From Adiantum capillus-veneris (taxonomy: Eukaryota; Streptophyta; Polypodiopsida; Polypodiales; Pteridaceae), in assembly GCA_014529385.2 (NCBI GenBank), contig CM043947.1:126332891-126396890 (forward strand): 64,000 nt of DNA, written 5' to 3'. Each line of letters starts with the position of its first letter. The stretch's first letter is position 1. The translations under genes and the position numbers were made by a program. Below, piece after piece: positions 32,523-43,270 of the stretch. The notes under the pieces are model-generated. The model made no database searches. It saw nothing but the letters and a program-made list of their open reading frames with translations, and was not told the origin of the DNA.

Positions 32523-34085
32523 TTACATGATATCCGGCTTTTGCTTTAGGATCTTTCGAATTACAATTTTCTGGCGCTTGGCCTTTTGGGGTGGCTCCCT
32601 GTTAAGTAAAGTGGTTGTGATTTCTTGGGTGTCATTAACCCCTACAGCTTGGTTCATGCCGACATGGGCAATAAGGCGCCCGCGAAAGTTAACACCGAAA
32701 GTGGATATTGCAAAATCTTTCTTTACAAGCACTACAAGGTTGGCCGATTGGGCAAGTGTTGTTAAACACAACGCCTTGGAGAGTGAACGGAGAGAAAAAA
32801 TGTTGTAGCGACTATTGGGAGAGTAGTCGGCATGGACAAACACCACGACACCAGTCGCAAGTGTGCCGAGGTAGTGAGCAAGTGCCGCTTGAGGTCCGAA
32901 CGGCGTTCTCCTCCCCTCTGACCGTTGCGCCCAGGCGTCAACCTCCAGAACATCCTGCAAAACATAGGTTTTCTGAGATATGGCACAGAATTATGATATA
33001 ACATTAACAAAATCATTTGTAACAATCAAATGTAAGTGAGCATCTATACCTCTTGTCTACGATCCTCCTCATCGGGATCCGGGTGGAAGTAAAGATCCAC
33101 ACTTGACTTCCCCTTTGGATCAAGCAAAACAGGTGTTGCAGCAGGTGGTGGTGAATCCACTCTTACGCGTTTAGCCAAACACATGGCTTGCACGGCCACA
33201 AACTCCTCCTCAGAGACCTTGGCCTGCTCGGCCGCTGCCACCTCGGCTTGTGCGATCGCCACTGTGTCCGCCAAAGTATTCCCCATGGGCAGTAGGAGAT
33301 CATCGTCATGGGAGGTGGTAGGTATCAACCTCAAACTTGCCATGGGCATCGAGGATGGCGAAACACTCATCCATGCGAAGCTCAAAGGATTTCTCCAGAT
33401 CGTGCATAACCACAAACTCCTCCCCACCCACCACAATGGAGGAGAAGCGGGTAATCTCTACCTCAGGGATGGCATCCCGAGTGGTGGTTCTTTCTGGCGG
33501 TCCCGAGGATGAACCGACAGATGGAGAGGCCTCCAAGAGGCCTTGAATCCCTACAGGGTAGGTCAAGGCAAGCGTCCTCTCCTCTGCGGATGAGTCAATG
33601 GCCGCTGGCTTGGGGTCCTTCACATCAGCCAATACCTTGCCGATCTGCAAGTGTGGTAGCACTACGTCAGGGCCTGCTGGGCACTCGTGAAGGAGGAAGA
33701 TCATTATGGCCTGAACAGAAAAAAAAGTTTTTTCGATCCTTCCCTTACGCATTGCTCACACATCATCAGCTTCAAGCCGCACATATTGTCCGGCGGGTTG
33801 TGCTATGGTGGCAAAGCATGCAAGCCATTGATGAAATGGCCTGTCCCCTTGGTAGATGTGGTGGAGAAGGCCTTCAGGGACCCATTGCCCTGGCCGGTTT
33901 GGTAACTCAACAATGAATCTCCCCATGCACGTGGAAATGTATGAAGTAATGTGCTCAAGAGATTGAGAGTGGAGGGTCAAGGTGGTTTCCAAATAGGGTT
34001 GGGTTGTGAAAAATGCTTGAAGCTCAGGGCGATTTGCATGCCCAACCTTAGTAAGGAATGCATCTAAAGCACTAGTAGCAGCCAT
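32523..34085 (-). pseudogene. Transposon reverse-strand gene b, copy B (unknown function)
   Basis: Start chosen at 34085 (MAATSALDAFLTK) because it matches the start of the copy A gene. The N-terminal part (34085-33756) contains a WVPEGLLHHIYQGD block. The middle (33752-33306) includes ITRFSSIVVGGEEFVVMHDLEK. An acidic and Ala-rich part with AKRVRVDSP follows to 33044, and after a probable GT-AG intron (about 33046-32954) comes the last part with HYLGTL, HADYSPNSRYNIFS and a basic end. A stop near 33756 and a frameshift near 33320 interrupt it, or unseen introns do. No known domain is recognised, and specifically no kelch repeats or PHD finger that would make it RAG2-like. It runs convergent to the transposase. 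Confidence 0.6.
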
Positions 34086-34454
34086 GTCTTCTCTTTGCGT
34101 GATTGGGTATGCTAGGTCTCTCTGCAATGCTGGGATGAAAATAGTGAAATGAGGAGGTGGTCCCCCTTATATAGACATATTCCATCTCAAAAAAATTAAC
34201 AAATATGCATTTAAAAAATAAATTTACACCACCTTAAAACTCAAGTACAACACCTTAAAACTTTTCAAAATCTTTAATAAAATATCCAATATATAAACGA
34301 TTAAAGTTACAAGCCAATTCACTTAGACAAGATGATTTCATCTGTAGCCCAATTTTTGTAAACAAGCATAGTGGCCTCCATCCGCCTTCCAATCTATACA
34401 ACCAAAAAATGGGCAATCAAAATACAAATACCCACAAAAAATAAGAAAAGGTAG
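34086..34454. other. Interval between reverse genes c and b, copy B
   Basis: AT-rich, no coding frame. Presumably the 3' end of gene c and the promoter of gene b, whose 5' untranslated part reaches to about 34140. Confidence 0.4.
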
Positions 34455-35643
34455 CTACGCAAGCACAAAGCAGACCTTGCGTTGTTCCAGTTTGAAACTT
34501 GCATTTCCAACATCCTCGAATCCCATTATGACAAAGTGTTCCCGAAGATTGGCAAGAGTCCAATGCAAATTCACTGCAACCACCTCCACCTCATTATTGG
34601 GCATGCGGACACGAATTTCAAAGGATTGAACCTCTTCGGCTATCAACTGCAAGGGTATCCATTTGCCACGTTTGTGCATCCACCTCTCGTAGCTAAACCG
34701 TGCATAAAGGTGCACCTTGCTCTCAAATACCGAAGGCAAAGCTGTGTGGGGGACACATTGCACTTATAACGGTCACCATCATGCAAACCGTCAACATAGC
34801 CCCAATTGACACCTAGAATGGTGTCCATTGCATCTATGTCAACTTCTTTGCAAACAAACATTGTTGGTGTTTCTACAATTGGCAGAGAGCGGAATGCATG
34901 CACAAACAAATGAATGGGACAATGCCAACTGAGACCCACCGATCTGGTTGCCTTACCAAACTTTAGGGACCCTTGGAAATCTTGCAGCACCTTGCGCTTG
35001 AAAGAAATCAAAGCCCAATGGTCTGGAGTTAGCCGTTCGGCACTCTGCAATGAGGGTGTCTCCACGGCTTCTAACCTACCATAGCTTTGGCTTGACTTCG
35101 GCACCACGTACTTGTGGGAGAACATGAATATTCGCTGCTCGGTAAGTTTTTTCGATGAGACATTAGGAAACATAAGCTCCCCAATGTGAGCATGCACAAC
35201 CATGAACGTGCCTGAGAGGCACTCAAGCGGCTGCTCCTCAACTAAGCTAGATGGAAAAACATCTTTACAAATGCCCTTAGTTAAACATAATGATCGCATA
35301 AACGTAAACATGACATATGCATGGGATAACTAAACCATGAAAACTTACAATGAGGTGCAAATTGAGTTGACGCTCTCTTGAGGTGGATCTCAGCTGCACT
35401 GTAGGCGTGTTGCACGATGGCCACCATTCCGGACTTGGTTTCTTTGAATGCCAATAGCTGGCCCTTCCAATGACGTTCCAATACGCCTCGAGACCGTACG
35501 CGATGAGGTCCAGCACATGACGGTTGCATATAGACCCATGCACCCTTCTTGAATACCTGTGGGATCCATACCCCCTCTGAATCTTTTGTGTTGTGCAACA
35601 CAATCTCCTCTATCTCTGGTTTGGGCCGTCTATGCGTGGACAT
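34455..35643 (-). pseudogene. Transposon reverse-strand gene c, copy B (unknown function)
   Basis: Starts at 35643 with MSTHRRPKPEIEE. Exon 1 contains FKKGAWVYMQPS and LERHWKGQLLAFKE. A probable GT-AG intron (about 35349-35282) precedes VFPSSLVEEQPLECLSGTF, RIFMFSHKYVV, LTPDHWALISFKRK and IHLFVHAFRS. After a frameshift near 34750 the last part has RWMHKRGKWIPL, ending at 34455. Its relative in copy A is collinear. The run of short beta-like segments ending in a FSHKYVV strand is loosely reminiscent of a BAH-type chromatin domain, but this is weak and I leave function unassigned. It is the outermost reverse gene, with a GA-rich 5' leader up to about 36000. Confidence 0.6.
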
Positions 35644-36334
35644 GCTTGGGAAGTTGGGCTTAGGAAGGGATTTGAAAGAGTTGGGTACTGTGGAGAGAGA
35701 ATGAGGAGCTGAGGGGAGGGTGAGGTGAGCTGCCTATGGTGGCTTTCACAGTGGAGATAGAGAAAGAGGGGAGGAGTGAGAGGTAGAGAGGTGGAGAGGA
35801 TAGTGGAGTTGTGGGCTATGGAGTGTGGGACTGTAGAGGGTTGATGGAGGTGTAAGAGAAGGGAGAGCTATGGAGAGAGAGGAAGAGAGTGGTGGAAAGC
35901 TTTTGGCTATGGCTGCCTTGACTGTAGAGAGAGAATGGGAGGAGGGAGAAGAGGGAGAGTGTGGGAGAGAAAAGTAGTGAGGGAGAGAGAGAAAAGTGGA
36001 TTTTGGGGGGGAAAATTGATTTTTTAAAGTTAGTTTATGTTTTGGGACAGTTTTGGAGGCAAATGAGTCAACTTTGGAACTTTTATAAAAAAAAATAATT
36101 TTTAGGGTTTTTCAGCATGCACGTTTGTTTTTTTTTTTGGGTCCCTCCCTCTTTTATGACACCTCTCTCCTCCTATTTACCCCCCCCCCCCCCCCAGCCT
36201 ACCTCCCACCTCTCTCTAAGAACCAAGCATTGAAGAGGGAGACAATTAGGCTGCACCCCTACCATTCCTCCCCCTCTAGGTGATATCCCAAGAGCCTTCT
36301 CATTGGTTCTCCCTTAAGCCTTCACTAATCAAAA
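35644..36334. other. Right subterminal region of transposon copy B
   Basis: Purine-rich (GA) leader of gene c from 35690 to 36000, then T-rich DNA, a C-run at 36180-36195, and a CT-rich block to the right terminus. No gene. Confidence 0.6.
36180..36195 (+). repeat. Poly-C tract near the right terminus
   Basis: Sixteen consecutive C about 171 bp inside the right end, so both ends carry a G-run when read inward. Confidence 0.85.
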
Positions 36335-36366
36335 AGGCCCAAGGAGAGTCCATATTTTTCCTAATG
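36335..36366 (-). repeat. Right terminal inverted repeat of transposon copy B
   Basis: Reverse complement of the left terminus with three mismatches in 32. The next bases, AAT, form the likely target-site duplication. Confidence 0.85.
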
Positions 36367-36369
36367 AAT

Positions 36370-37266
36370 CTATCCCTCCAAAATGAAGTGCAATGGAAGC
36401 TTTGTGCTCATGGGATTCTCCAAACTCCCCACCAAGAAGAGAGAGTACCTAGGAAGCCTCCTTGTGAGACTTCCAAAAGAGGCCTCTCGCCAATTCTGGA
36501 AGAAGAATAGGATCCGTACAAAGGGCTCAAAGGAAGACTCAAGAGCCCCCACCAAAAGAACGAGAAAGAAGTGAGTCTCCTGCTACCTCGGCGGAGATAG
36601 CTCCACGAAGACGGCGGGCAAAATGCTCTCCAACACCCTCTAAACGGAGAAGACCATTGCACACTTCTCCACACCATATTTCAAAGAGTGATCACAGAAA
36701 ACAAGAGAAGCAAAAGGAGAGAAAGAGGTCACCCTCTTCTCCATCTTCTTCATCCTCTTCCTCTTATGAAGAAAGTGACGATGCAGACAAGGAAGACCAA
36801 GGAAAGAAAAAGGCGAGAAAGAGGTCACCCTCTTCGCCATCCTCCTCAAATTCTTCCTCCTCTGAAGAAATTGATGGTGCAACTTTTGAACCACCAAAAA
36901 GAAGAGGCTATAGTAAATCCTATGCCGCGTGGAAGAGGTCATGCAAGTTCAAGAAGTTCAAAGAGGGAGGAAAGCACGTCTCTTTCCTTACCTACGATGG
37001 CACCTTTGGTGCTACGGACAAAGTCTTGGCTTTCATCCAACAATTCTATGCGGCAATTGGAGATGAGGACTTCACGGAATCCTCTAAGCTACACCATGTA
37101 GCTATGCATTTTCAAAAGTCCTTCAGGCAATGGTGGTCCAGCAATGGTGAAGCTCCACAAACATGAAAGCTTTAAGAGCTTCCATCATGAAGCAATTTTT
37201 GGCTACCGATGCCAAAGACAAAGTACTCACCGAATGGTGAAGCTTGAAACTCTCTCCCTACAAATC
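36370..37266 (+). pseudogene. Gypsy G2 gag, 3' part
   Basis: Resumes the gag sequence interrupted at 26862. NEVQWKLCAHGI aligns with AEVTQQLRSYGI of the G1 gag, followed by a Ser/Arg/Lys-rich part and the gag core (FLTYDGTFGATDKVLAFIQQF, then HVAMHFQKSFRQWW). Frameshifts occur near 36510 and 37160. The frame is cut at about 37266 by a G1 LTR. The zinc knuckle and pol of G2 are absent from the window. Confidence 0.85.
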
Positions 37267-38577
37267 TATAATGGAAATGGCCTATGAACTTTGAGAGTAG
37301 CGGAATTAGGAAAGTAGGTGAAGCACTTTTAAGAGATTGCTTTGTGAGCATAGCGGGTGAAATTAATTGATGGTAGCAACATAAACATGGTACTTAGCTA
37401 ATTTGGCATGAACAATAATTTTGCAAGAGAGAGAGTTTAGAGAACATGCTTCGGAGGTGGAGAGAGCTAGCGGGGAATGAGGATAGGGAAGAGGAAGAAG
37501 AAACATTCCATAGGAGAAAGAAGTAGTTACTCACTTATCATTACTCTTCTTGCTAGCATACATAATAGCATAGTAATGGAGATGGAGAAGATGGCAAGCT
37601 TAAGCATTGAAGCATGACTCTTGGTTGGATTTGCATTCCATAGCCAAGAGTGTTGGTGTAGGCTTTCACTCTCACAAGCTTGGAGAGGGAGGTGGTGTTC
37701 CTCTACTTTCACCAAGTGAGAATGGCTTCTCAAGTAAGTGTGTGTGATAGTGTATATCCTCCTAGCACCCCCCCTCCTTGCTTTGGGTGAAAATTCTACT
37801 TGCTACAAGCTCATTGGACCCCTCTCCCCTTAGCCAATCACATGCAGCCTGTAGTCAAGCACATGGGTAGTCTTTTGACAAGTGTCCTCCTTACCCCTTA
37901 GAGAGAGAGCTTGAAAATATGTAGATATTTGTTAGGTGGAATTAAAAGCTCATTGGACCCCTCTTTAGCCCAATCAATAGCATTCAAGCACCCATGTGGT
38001 TAAGCTTAGTGAGAGTCTGACAAGTGTCCCATGTGCTCTTTTAGAATTCCCCTAACTTTGAGATTTTTATGCATAGGAAGTTTCTCAAGCAACTTCCTCA
38101 TTAAGTGAGTAGGTTCTCTTTTTGACTCAAGCATCTTACCCCCCCATGCATAGGAAGATTCTCAAGCAACTTCCTCATTAAATGTGACAAGTACCTCAAG
38201 TACCTTAGTCATCAAGCATGACAAGAACCTTAGCTGGAGTTCCCACCTCAAGCACAACCCTAGCTTGCCTAAGTTGCTCGGGTTCCCACTTCAAGCACAG
38301 CCCTAGCTTGCCTAAGTTTAGATCGGGTTCCCACCTCAAGCACAACCCTAGCTTGCCTAAAGTTCTCACCTCAAGGACAACCCTAACTTGCTTAACGTCA
38401 AAAGGACTTTTAACACTAACCATTGGAGGTCTTTAATGAAGCTAACCCTAAGGTCTTTTAAGCTTCATTAGTTAACCTTGCTCTTTGAAATACCATTTCT
38501 CATTTGGGCACCTTTACCATTGGCCCAGTGTAGAGATAGATCCGTAAGCACATGTCTATATTCTAACCCTTGTTCCC
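37267..38577 (-). repeat. Gypsy G1 LTR copy 1
   Basis: Reverse-orientation LTR matching 47226-48697, with an internal deletion of about 200 bp near 37440. Together with the leader at 38578 and the LTR at 38831 it looks like an internally deleted LTR-leader-LTR derivative inserted in G2 gag. Confidence 0.8.
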
Positions 38578-38817
38578 GCCGAGGGATAGCTCCTTTTGGA
38601 CTTATTATGGCTCAATAATGGTAAAGCCATAGGCAAGTCTAAAAAGACTCCATTATAAAGACCAAAGCTCCCGAGGTGTGCACCATATCCCACATAGTGG
38701 GCTCAACAAAATCGATAATAGATCCCAGTCCCACTTACCCTAATATAATTAACAAAATCAACCATTAATAGGCTACTTAAGGACCTCTCTTCTTAAGCAA
38801 GAAAAGAGAAACCAAAT
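38578..38817 (-). other. G1-type untranslated leader without coding region
   Basis: Matches 46975-47212, the leader between G1 gag and its primer site. Here it lies directly between two LTRs, so gag and pol are missing. Confidence 0.8.
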
Positions 38818-38830
38818 GCTCTGATACCAA
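38818..38830 (-). other. Primer binding site of the deleted G1 derivative
   Basis: Reverse complement is TTGGTATCAGAGC, adjacent to the LTR that begins at 38831. Confidence 0.9.
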
Positions 38831-40436
38831 TGTAATGGAAATGGCCTATGAACTTTAAGAGTAGCGGAATTAGGAAAGTAGGTGAAGCACTTTTAAGATA
38901 TTACTTTGTGAGCATAGCGGGTGAACTTAATTGATGGTAGCAACATAAACATGATAATTAGTTAACTTGGCATGAACAATACTTCTGCAAGAGAGAGAGT
39001 TTAGAGAACATGACAATAGTTGAGGACCGGATTCATATGGAGCCGGTCCCCCCTCCAATAGGCATTTGTATTATAGTTTCTCCCATCAAGAGAGACTTGG
39101 TACAATACAATCCTTGTGTTCCTTCTGACCTTGGTGATGCAATGAAGATGGAAACTTTCATGCATCACAAACATAACATAACATAAACTTGAAGAAAGCA
39201 TTAACTATCCCAAGCCTCAGTCCCAAGGCCTGAAACACCTTCGAAGGTGGAAAGAGCTAGCGGGGAATGAGGATAGGAAAGAGAAGAAGAAACATTCCAC
39301 AGGAGAAAGAAGTAGTTCGTTACTTATCATTACTCTTCTTGCTAGCATACATAATAGATTGAGAAGATGGCAAGCTTAAACATTGAAGCATGACTCTTGG
39401 TTGGATTTGCATTCCATAGCCAAGAGTGTTGGTGTAGGCTTTCACTCTCACAAGCTTTTAGAGGGAGGTGGTGTTCCTCAACTTTCACCTAGTGAGAATG
39501 GTGTCTCCAATGAGTGTGTGTTATGGTGTATATCCCCCTAGCACCCCACCTTTCTTGCTTTGGGCAAAACTTCTACTTACTACAAGCTCATTGGATCCCT
39601 CTCCCCTTAGCCAATCACATCCAGCATGTAGTAAAGCATATGGATATCCTTTTGACAAGTGTCCTCCTTACCCCTTAGAGAGAGAGAGAGCTTGAAAATA
39701 TCTAGATATTTGTTAGGTGGAAGTAAAAGCTCATTGGACCCCTCTTTAGCCCAACCAATAGCATTCAAGCACCCATGTGTTTAAGCTTAGTGAGAGTCTG
39801 ACATGTGTCCCATGTGCTCTTTTAGAATTCCCCTAACTTTGAGATTTTTATGCATAGGAAGTTTCTCAAGCAGCTTCCTCATTAAGTGAGTAGGTTCTGT
39901 TTTTAACTCAAGCATCTTACCCCCCCATGCATAGGAAGCTTCTCAAGCAACTTCCTCATTAAATGTGGCAAGTACCTCAAGTACCTTAGTCATCAAGCAT
40001 GACAAGCACCTTAGGTGGAGTTCCCACCTCAAGCACAGCCCTAGCTTGCCTATGTTTAGGTCGGGTTCCCACCTCAAACACATTTTAGATCGGGTTCCCA
40101 GCGCAAGCACATCCCTAGCTTGCCTAAGGTTCTCACCTCAAGCACAACCCTAGCTTGCTTAAGGTCAAAAGGACTTTTAACAATAACCATTGGAGGTCTT
40201 TAATGAAGCTAACCCTAAGGTATTTTAAACTTCATTAGTTAACCTTGCTCTTTGGCAGACCATCTCTCATCTGGGCCCCTTTACCATTGGCCCCGTGTTG
40301 AGATAGATCCGTAAGCACATGTCCATATGCTAACCCTTGTTCCCGTTTATTATCCCACATTAAATGATCACTTTAATATGAGAAAATCATTTGGGTTGGT
40401 TAGATATTAGATATTTGATGACATTACCTCTCTCTT
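38831..40436 (-). repeat. Gypsy G1 LTR copy 2 (5' LTR of the deleted derivative)
   Basis: Full-length reverse-orientation LTR with the CACCTCAAGCACA/CCTAGCTTGCC minisatellite near 40020-40160. The last 100 bp (40335-40436) recur inverted at 41537-41636 and probably form the true 5' end of the LTR. Confidence 0.8.
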
Positions 40437-40489
40437 TAAATCATAGTCGTCCTTGACTATGAGGTAAAAGAGATAAAGTCATAGCCATT

Positions 40490-41536
40490 AGTCAGAAAGA
40501 GAACCTATACACTTAATGAGGAAGTTGCTTGAGAAACATCCTATGCATAAAAATCTCAAAGATAGGGTAATTCTAAAAGAGCACATGGGACACATGTCAA
40601 ACTCTCACTAAGCATAACCCAATGGTGTGCTTGACTGCATGCTGCATGTGATTGGCTAAGCGGAGAGGGGTCCAATGAGCTTGTAGCATGGAGGCATTTC
40701 GCCCAAAGCAAGGAAGGAGGGTGCGAGGGGGATATACTCCACACACACACACTCATTTGCAAGGCCATTCTCTCTTGGTGAAAGTTGAGGAACACCACCT
40801 CCTTCTCCAAGCTTGTGAGAGTGAAAGCCTACACCAATACTCTTGGCTATGGAATGCAAATCCAACCAAGAGCCATGCTTCAATTCTTAAGCTTGCCATC
40901 TTCTCCATCTCCATTACAATGCTATTATGTATGCTAGCAAGAAGAGTAATGATAAGTGAGGAACTATTTCTTTCTCCTATGGAATGTTTCTTCTTCCTCT
41001 TCCCTATCCTCATTCCCCGCTAGCTCTCTCCACCTTCGAAGGTGTTTGAGGCCTTGGGATAGTTAATGCTTTCTACAAGTTTATGTTATGCTTGTGATGC
41101 ATGAAGCTTTCCATCTTCATTGCATCACGTAGGTCACAAGGAACACAAAGATTGTATTGTACCAAGTCTCTCTTGATAGGAGAAACTATAATACAAATGC
41201 CTACAAGTTTATTTTATGATTGTGATGCATGAAGCTTTCCATCTTCATTGCATCACGTAGGTCACAAGGAACATAAAGATTGTATTGTGCCAAGTCTCTC
41301 TTGATGGGAGAAACTATAATACAAATGCCTATTGGAGGGGGGACCGGCTCCATATGAATCCGGTCCTCAACTATTGTCATGTTCTCTAAACTCTCTCTCT
41401 TGCAAAGGTATTGTTCATGCCAAGTTAACTAAGTACCATGTTTATGTTGCTATCGTCAATTACGTTCACCCGCTATACTCACAAAGGAATCTCTCAAAAG
41501 TGCTTCACCTAATTTCCTAATTCCGCTACTCTCAAA
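40490..41536 (+). repeat. Gypsy G1 LTR copy 3, forward, 5'-truncated
   Basis: Forward-orientation LTR sequence from the middle to near its 3' end. A segment of about 100 bp (TTTATGTTATG...AATGCC) is duplicated in tandem near 41081-41330. It abuts copy 4 at 41537. Confidence 0.8.
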
Positions 41537-43270
41537 AGGTAATGTCATAAAATATAATATCTAACTTTACCAAATGATTTTCTCATATCAAAATGATAAT
41601 TTAATGTGGGAGAATAAACAGGAACAAGAGTTAGAATAGAGACATGTGCTTCTAGACCTCTCTCAACACGGGACCAAAAGGAGAGATGGTTGCATCTCAA
41701 TAGCGGTCCAAAAGGAGATGGTCTATCAAAGAGAAATGTGTAATAAGTGCTTCTAGACTAATCTTAGCAGGGGACCAAGAGGAGAGATGGTTACATCTCA
41801 ATAGGGGTCCAAATGGAGGTAGTCTATCAAAGAGAAATGTGCAGCTAATGAAGCTTAAAAGACCTTAGGGTTAGCTTCATTAAAGACCTCCAATGGTTAG
41901 TGTTAAAAATCCTTTGACCTTAAGCAACCTTTGAGCTTGAGGTGGGAACGCGACCTAAACTTAAGCAAGCTAGGGCTATGCTTGAGGTGGGAACCTTAAG
42001 CAAGCTAGGGCTGTGCTTGAGTGGGAACCTTAAGAAAGCTAGGGTTCTTCTTGAGGTGGGAACTCAACCTAAACTTAAGCAAGCTTGATGTGGGAACTCC
42101 ACCTAAACTTAAGCAAGCTAAGGCTGTGCTTGAGGTGGGAACCCCACCTAAGGTGCTTGTCATGCTTGATGACTAAGGTACTTGAGGTACTTGTCACATT
42201 TAATGAGGAAGTTCCTTGAGAAGCTTCCTATTCATGGGGGTAAGATGCTTGAGTCAAAAGAGAACCTACTCACTTAATGAGGAAGTTTCTTGAGAAACTT
42301 CCTATGCATAAAAATCTCAAAGTTAGGGGAATTCTAAAAGAGCACATGGGACAGATGTTAGACTCTCACTAAGCTTAACCACATGGTGTGCTTGAATGCT
42401 ATTGGTTGGCCTAAAGACGGGTCCAATGAGATTCTACTTCCATCTAACAAATATCTAGATATTTTTAAGCTCTCTCTCTCTAAGGGGTAAGGAGGACACT
42501 TGTCAAAAGACTACCCATATGCTTGACTGCATGCTGGATATGATTGGCTAAGGGGAGAGGTGTCCAATGAGCTTTTAGCAAGTAGAATTTTTTCCAAAAG
42601 CAAGAAAGGGGGGTGCTAGGGGGATACACACCATCACACACACTTATTTTGGAACACCATTCTCACTTGGTGAAAGTTGAGGAACACCACCTCCTTCTCC
42701 AAGCTTGTGAGAGTGAAATCCTACACCAGGACTCTTGGCTATGGAATGCAAATCCAAACAAGAGCTATGGTTCAATGCTTAAGCTTGCCATCTTCTCCAT
42801 CTTCATTACTATGCTATTATATATGCTAGCAAGAAGAGTAATGATAAGTGAGGAACTATCCTCATTCCCCGCTAGCTCTCTCCACCTTTGACGGTGCTTG
42901 AGGCCTTGGGACTGAGGCTTGGGATAGTTAATGCTTTCTTCAAGTTTATGTTATGCTTGTGATGCATGACGCTTTCCATCTCCATTGCATCACCTAGGTT
43001 ACGAGGAACACAAAGATTGTATTATACCAAGTCTCTCTTGATGGGAGAAACTATAATAAAAATGCCTATTGGAGGGGGGACCGACTCCATATGCATCCGG
43101 TCCTCAACTATTGTCATGTTCTCTAAACTCTCTCTCTTGCAAAAGTATTGTTCATGCCAAGTTAACTAAGTACCATGTTTATGTTGCTACCATCAATTAA
43201 GTTCACCGCTATGCTCACAAAGTAATCTCTTAAAAGTGCTTCACCTAATTTTCTAATTCAGCTACTTCCA
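41537..43270 (+). repeat. Gypsy G1 LTR copy 4, forward, near full length
   Basis: Includes the 5' end matched inverted at 40335-40436, a duplicated block near 41640-41840 (GACCAA(A/G)AGGAGAGATGG twice), the minisatellite region at 41930-42150, and a 3' part ending at about 43270. No leader or primer site follows; instead an LTR piece in the opposite orientation begins. Confidence 0.75.

Larger units (their letters stand above)
26863..36366 (+). mobile_element. 9.5-kb DNA transposon, copy B, with RAG1-like transposase, histone H3-like gene and two convergent genes
   Basis: Bounded by inverted termini (26863-26894 and 36335-36366) and a probable AAT duplication, and inserted within the gag gene of gypsy G2, which gives independent evidence of the edges. 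Gene content: transposase-like (+, 27515-30365), histone H3-like (+, 30531-31393), gene b (-, 34085-32523) and gene c (-, 35643-34455). The interval 31394-32522 between the converging sets holds two hairpins. All four genes have relatives in the same arrangement at 2979-16690. The genes contain stops and frameshifts, so this copy is probably not autonomous now. The coding segments are tightly packed with short introns. Confidence 0.82.

Noticed and set aside
32523-34085. Gene b as a RAG2 homologue
   Set aside because: Position is RAG2-like, but I see no kelch repeats (GG followed by spaced Y/W) and no PHD-type Cys/His cluster.
26855-36375. A 5-bp target duplication for transposon copy B, as in Transib
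   Set aside because: The five bases on each side (ACAAT and AATCT) do not match; only AAT is shared and keeps gag in frame.
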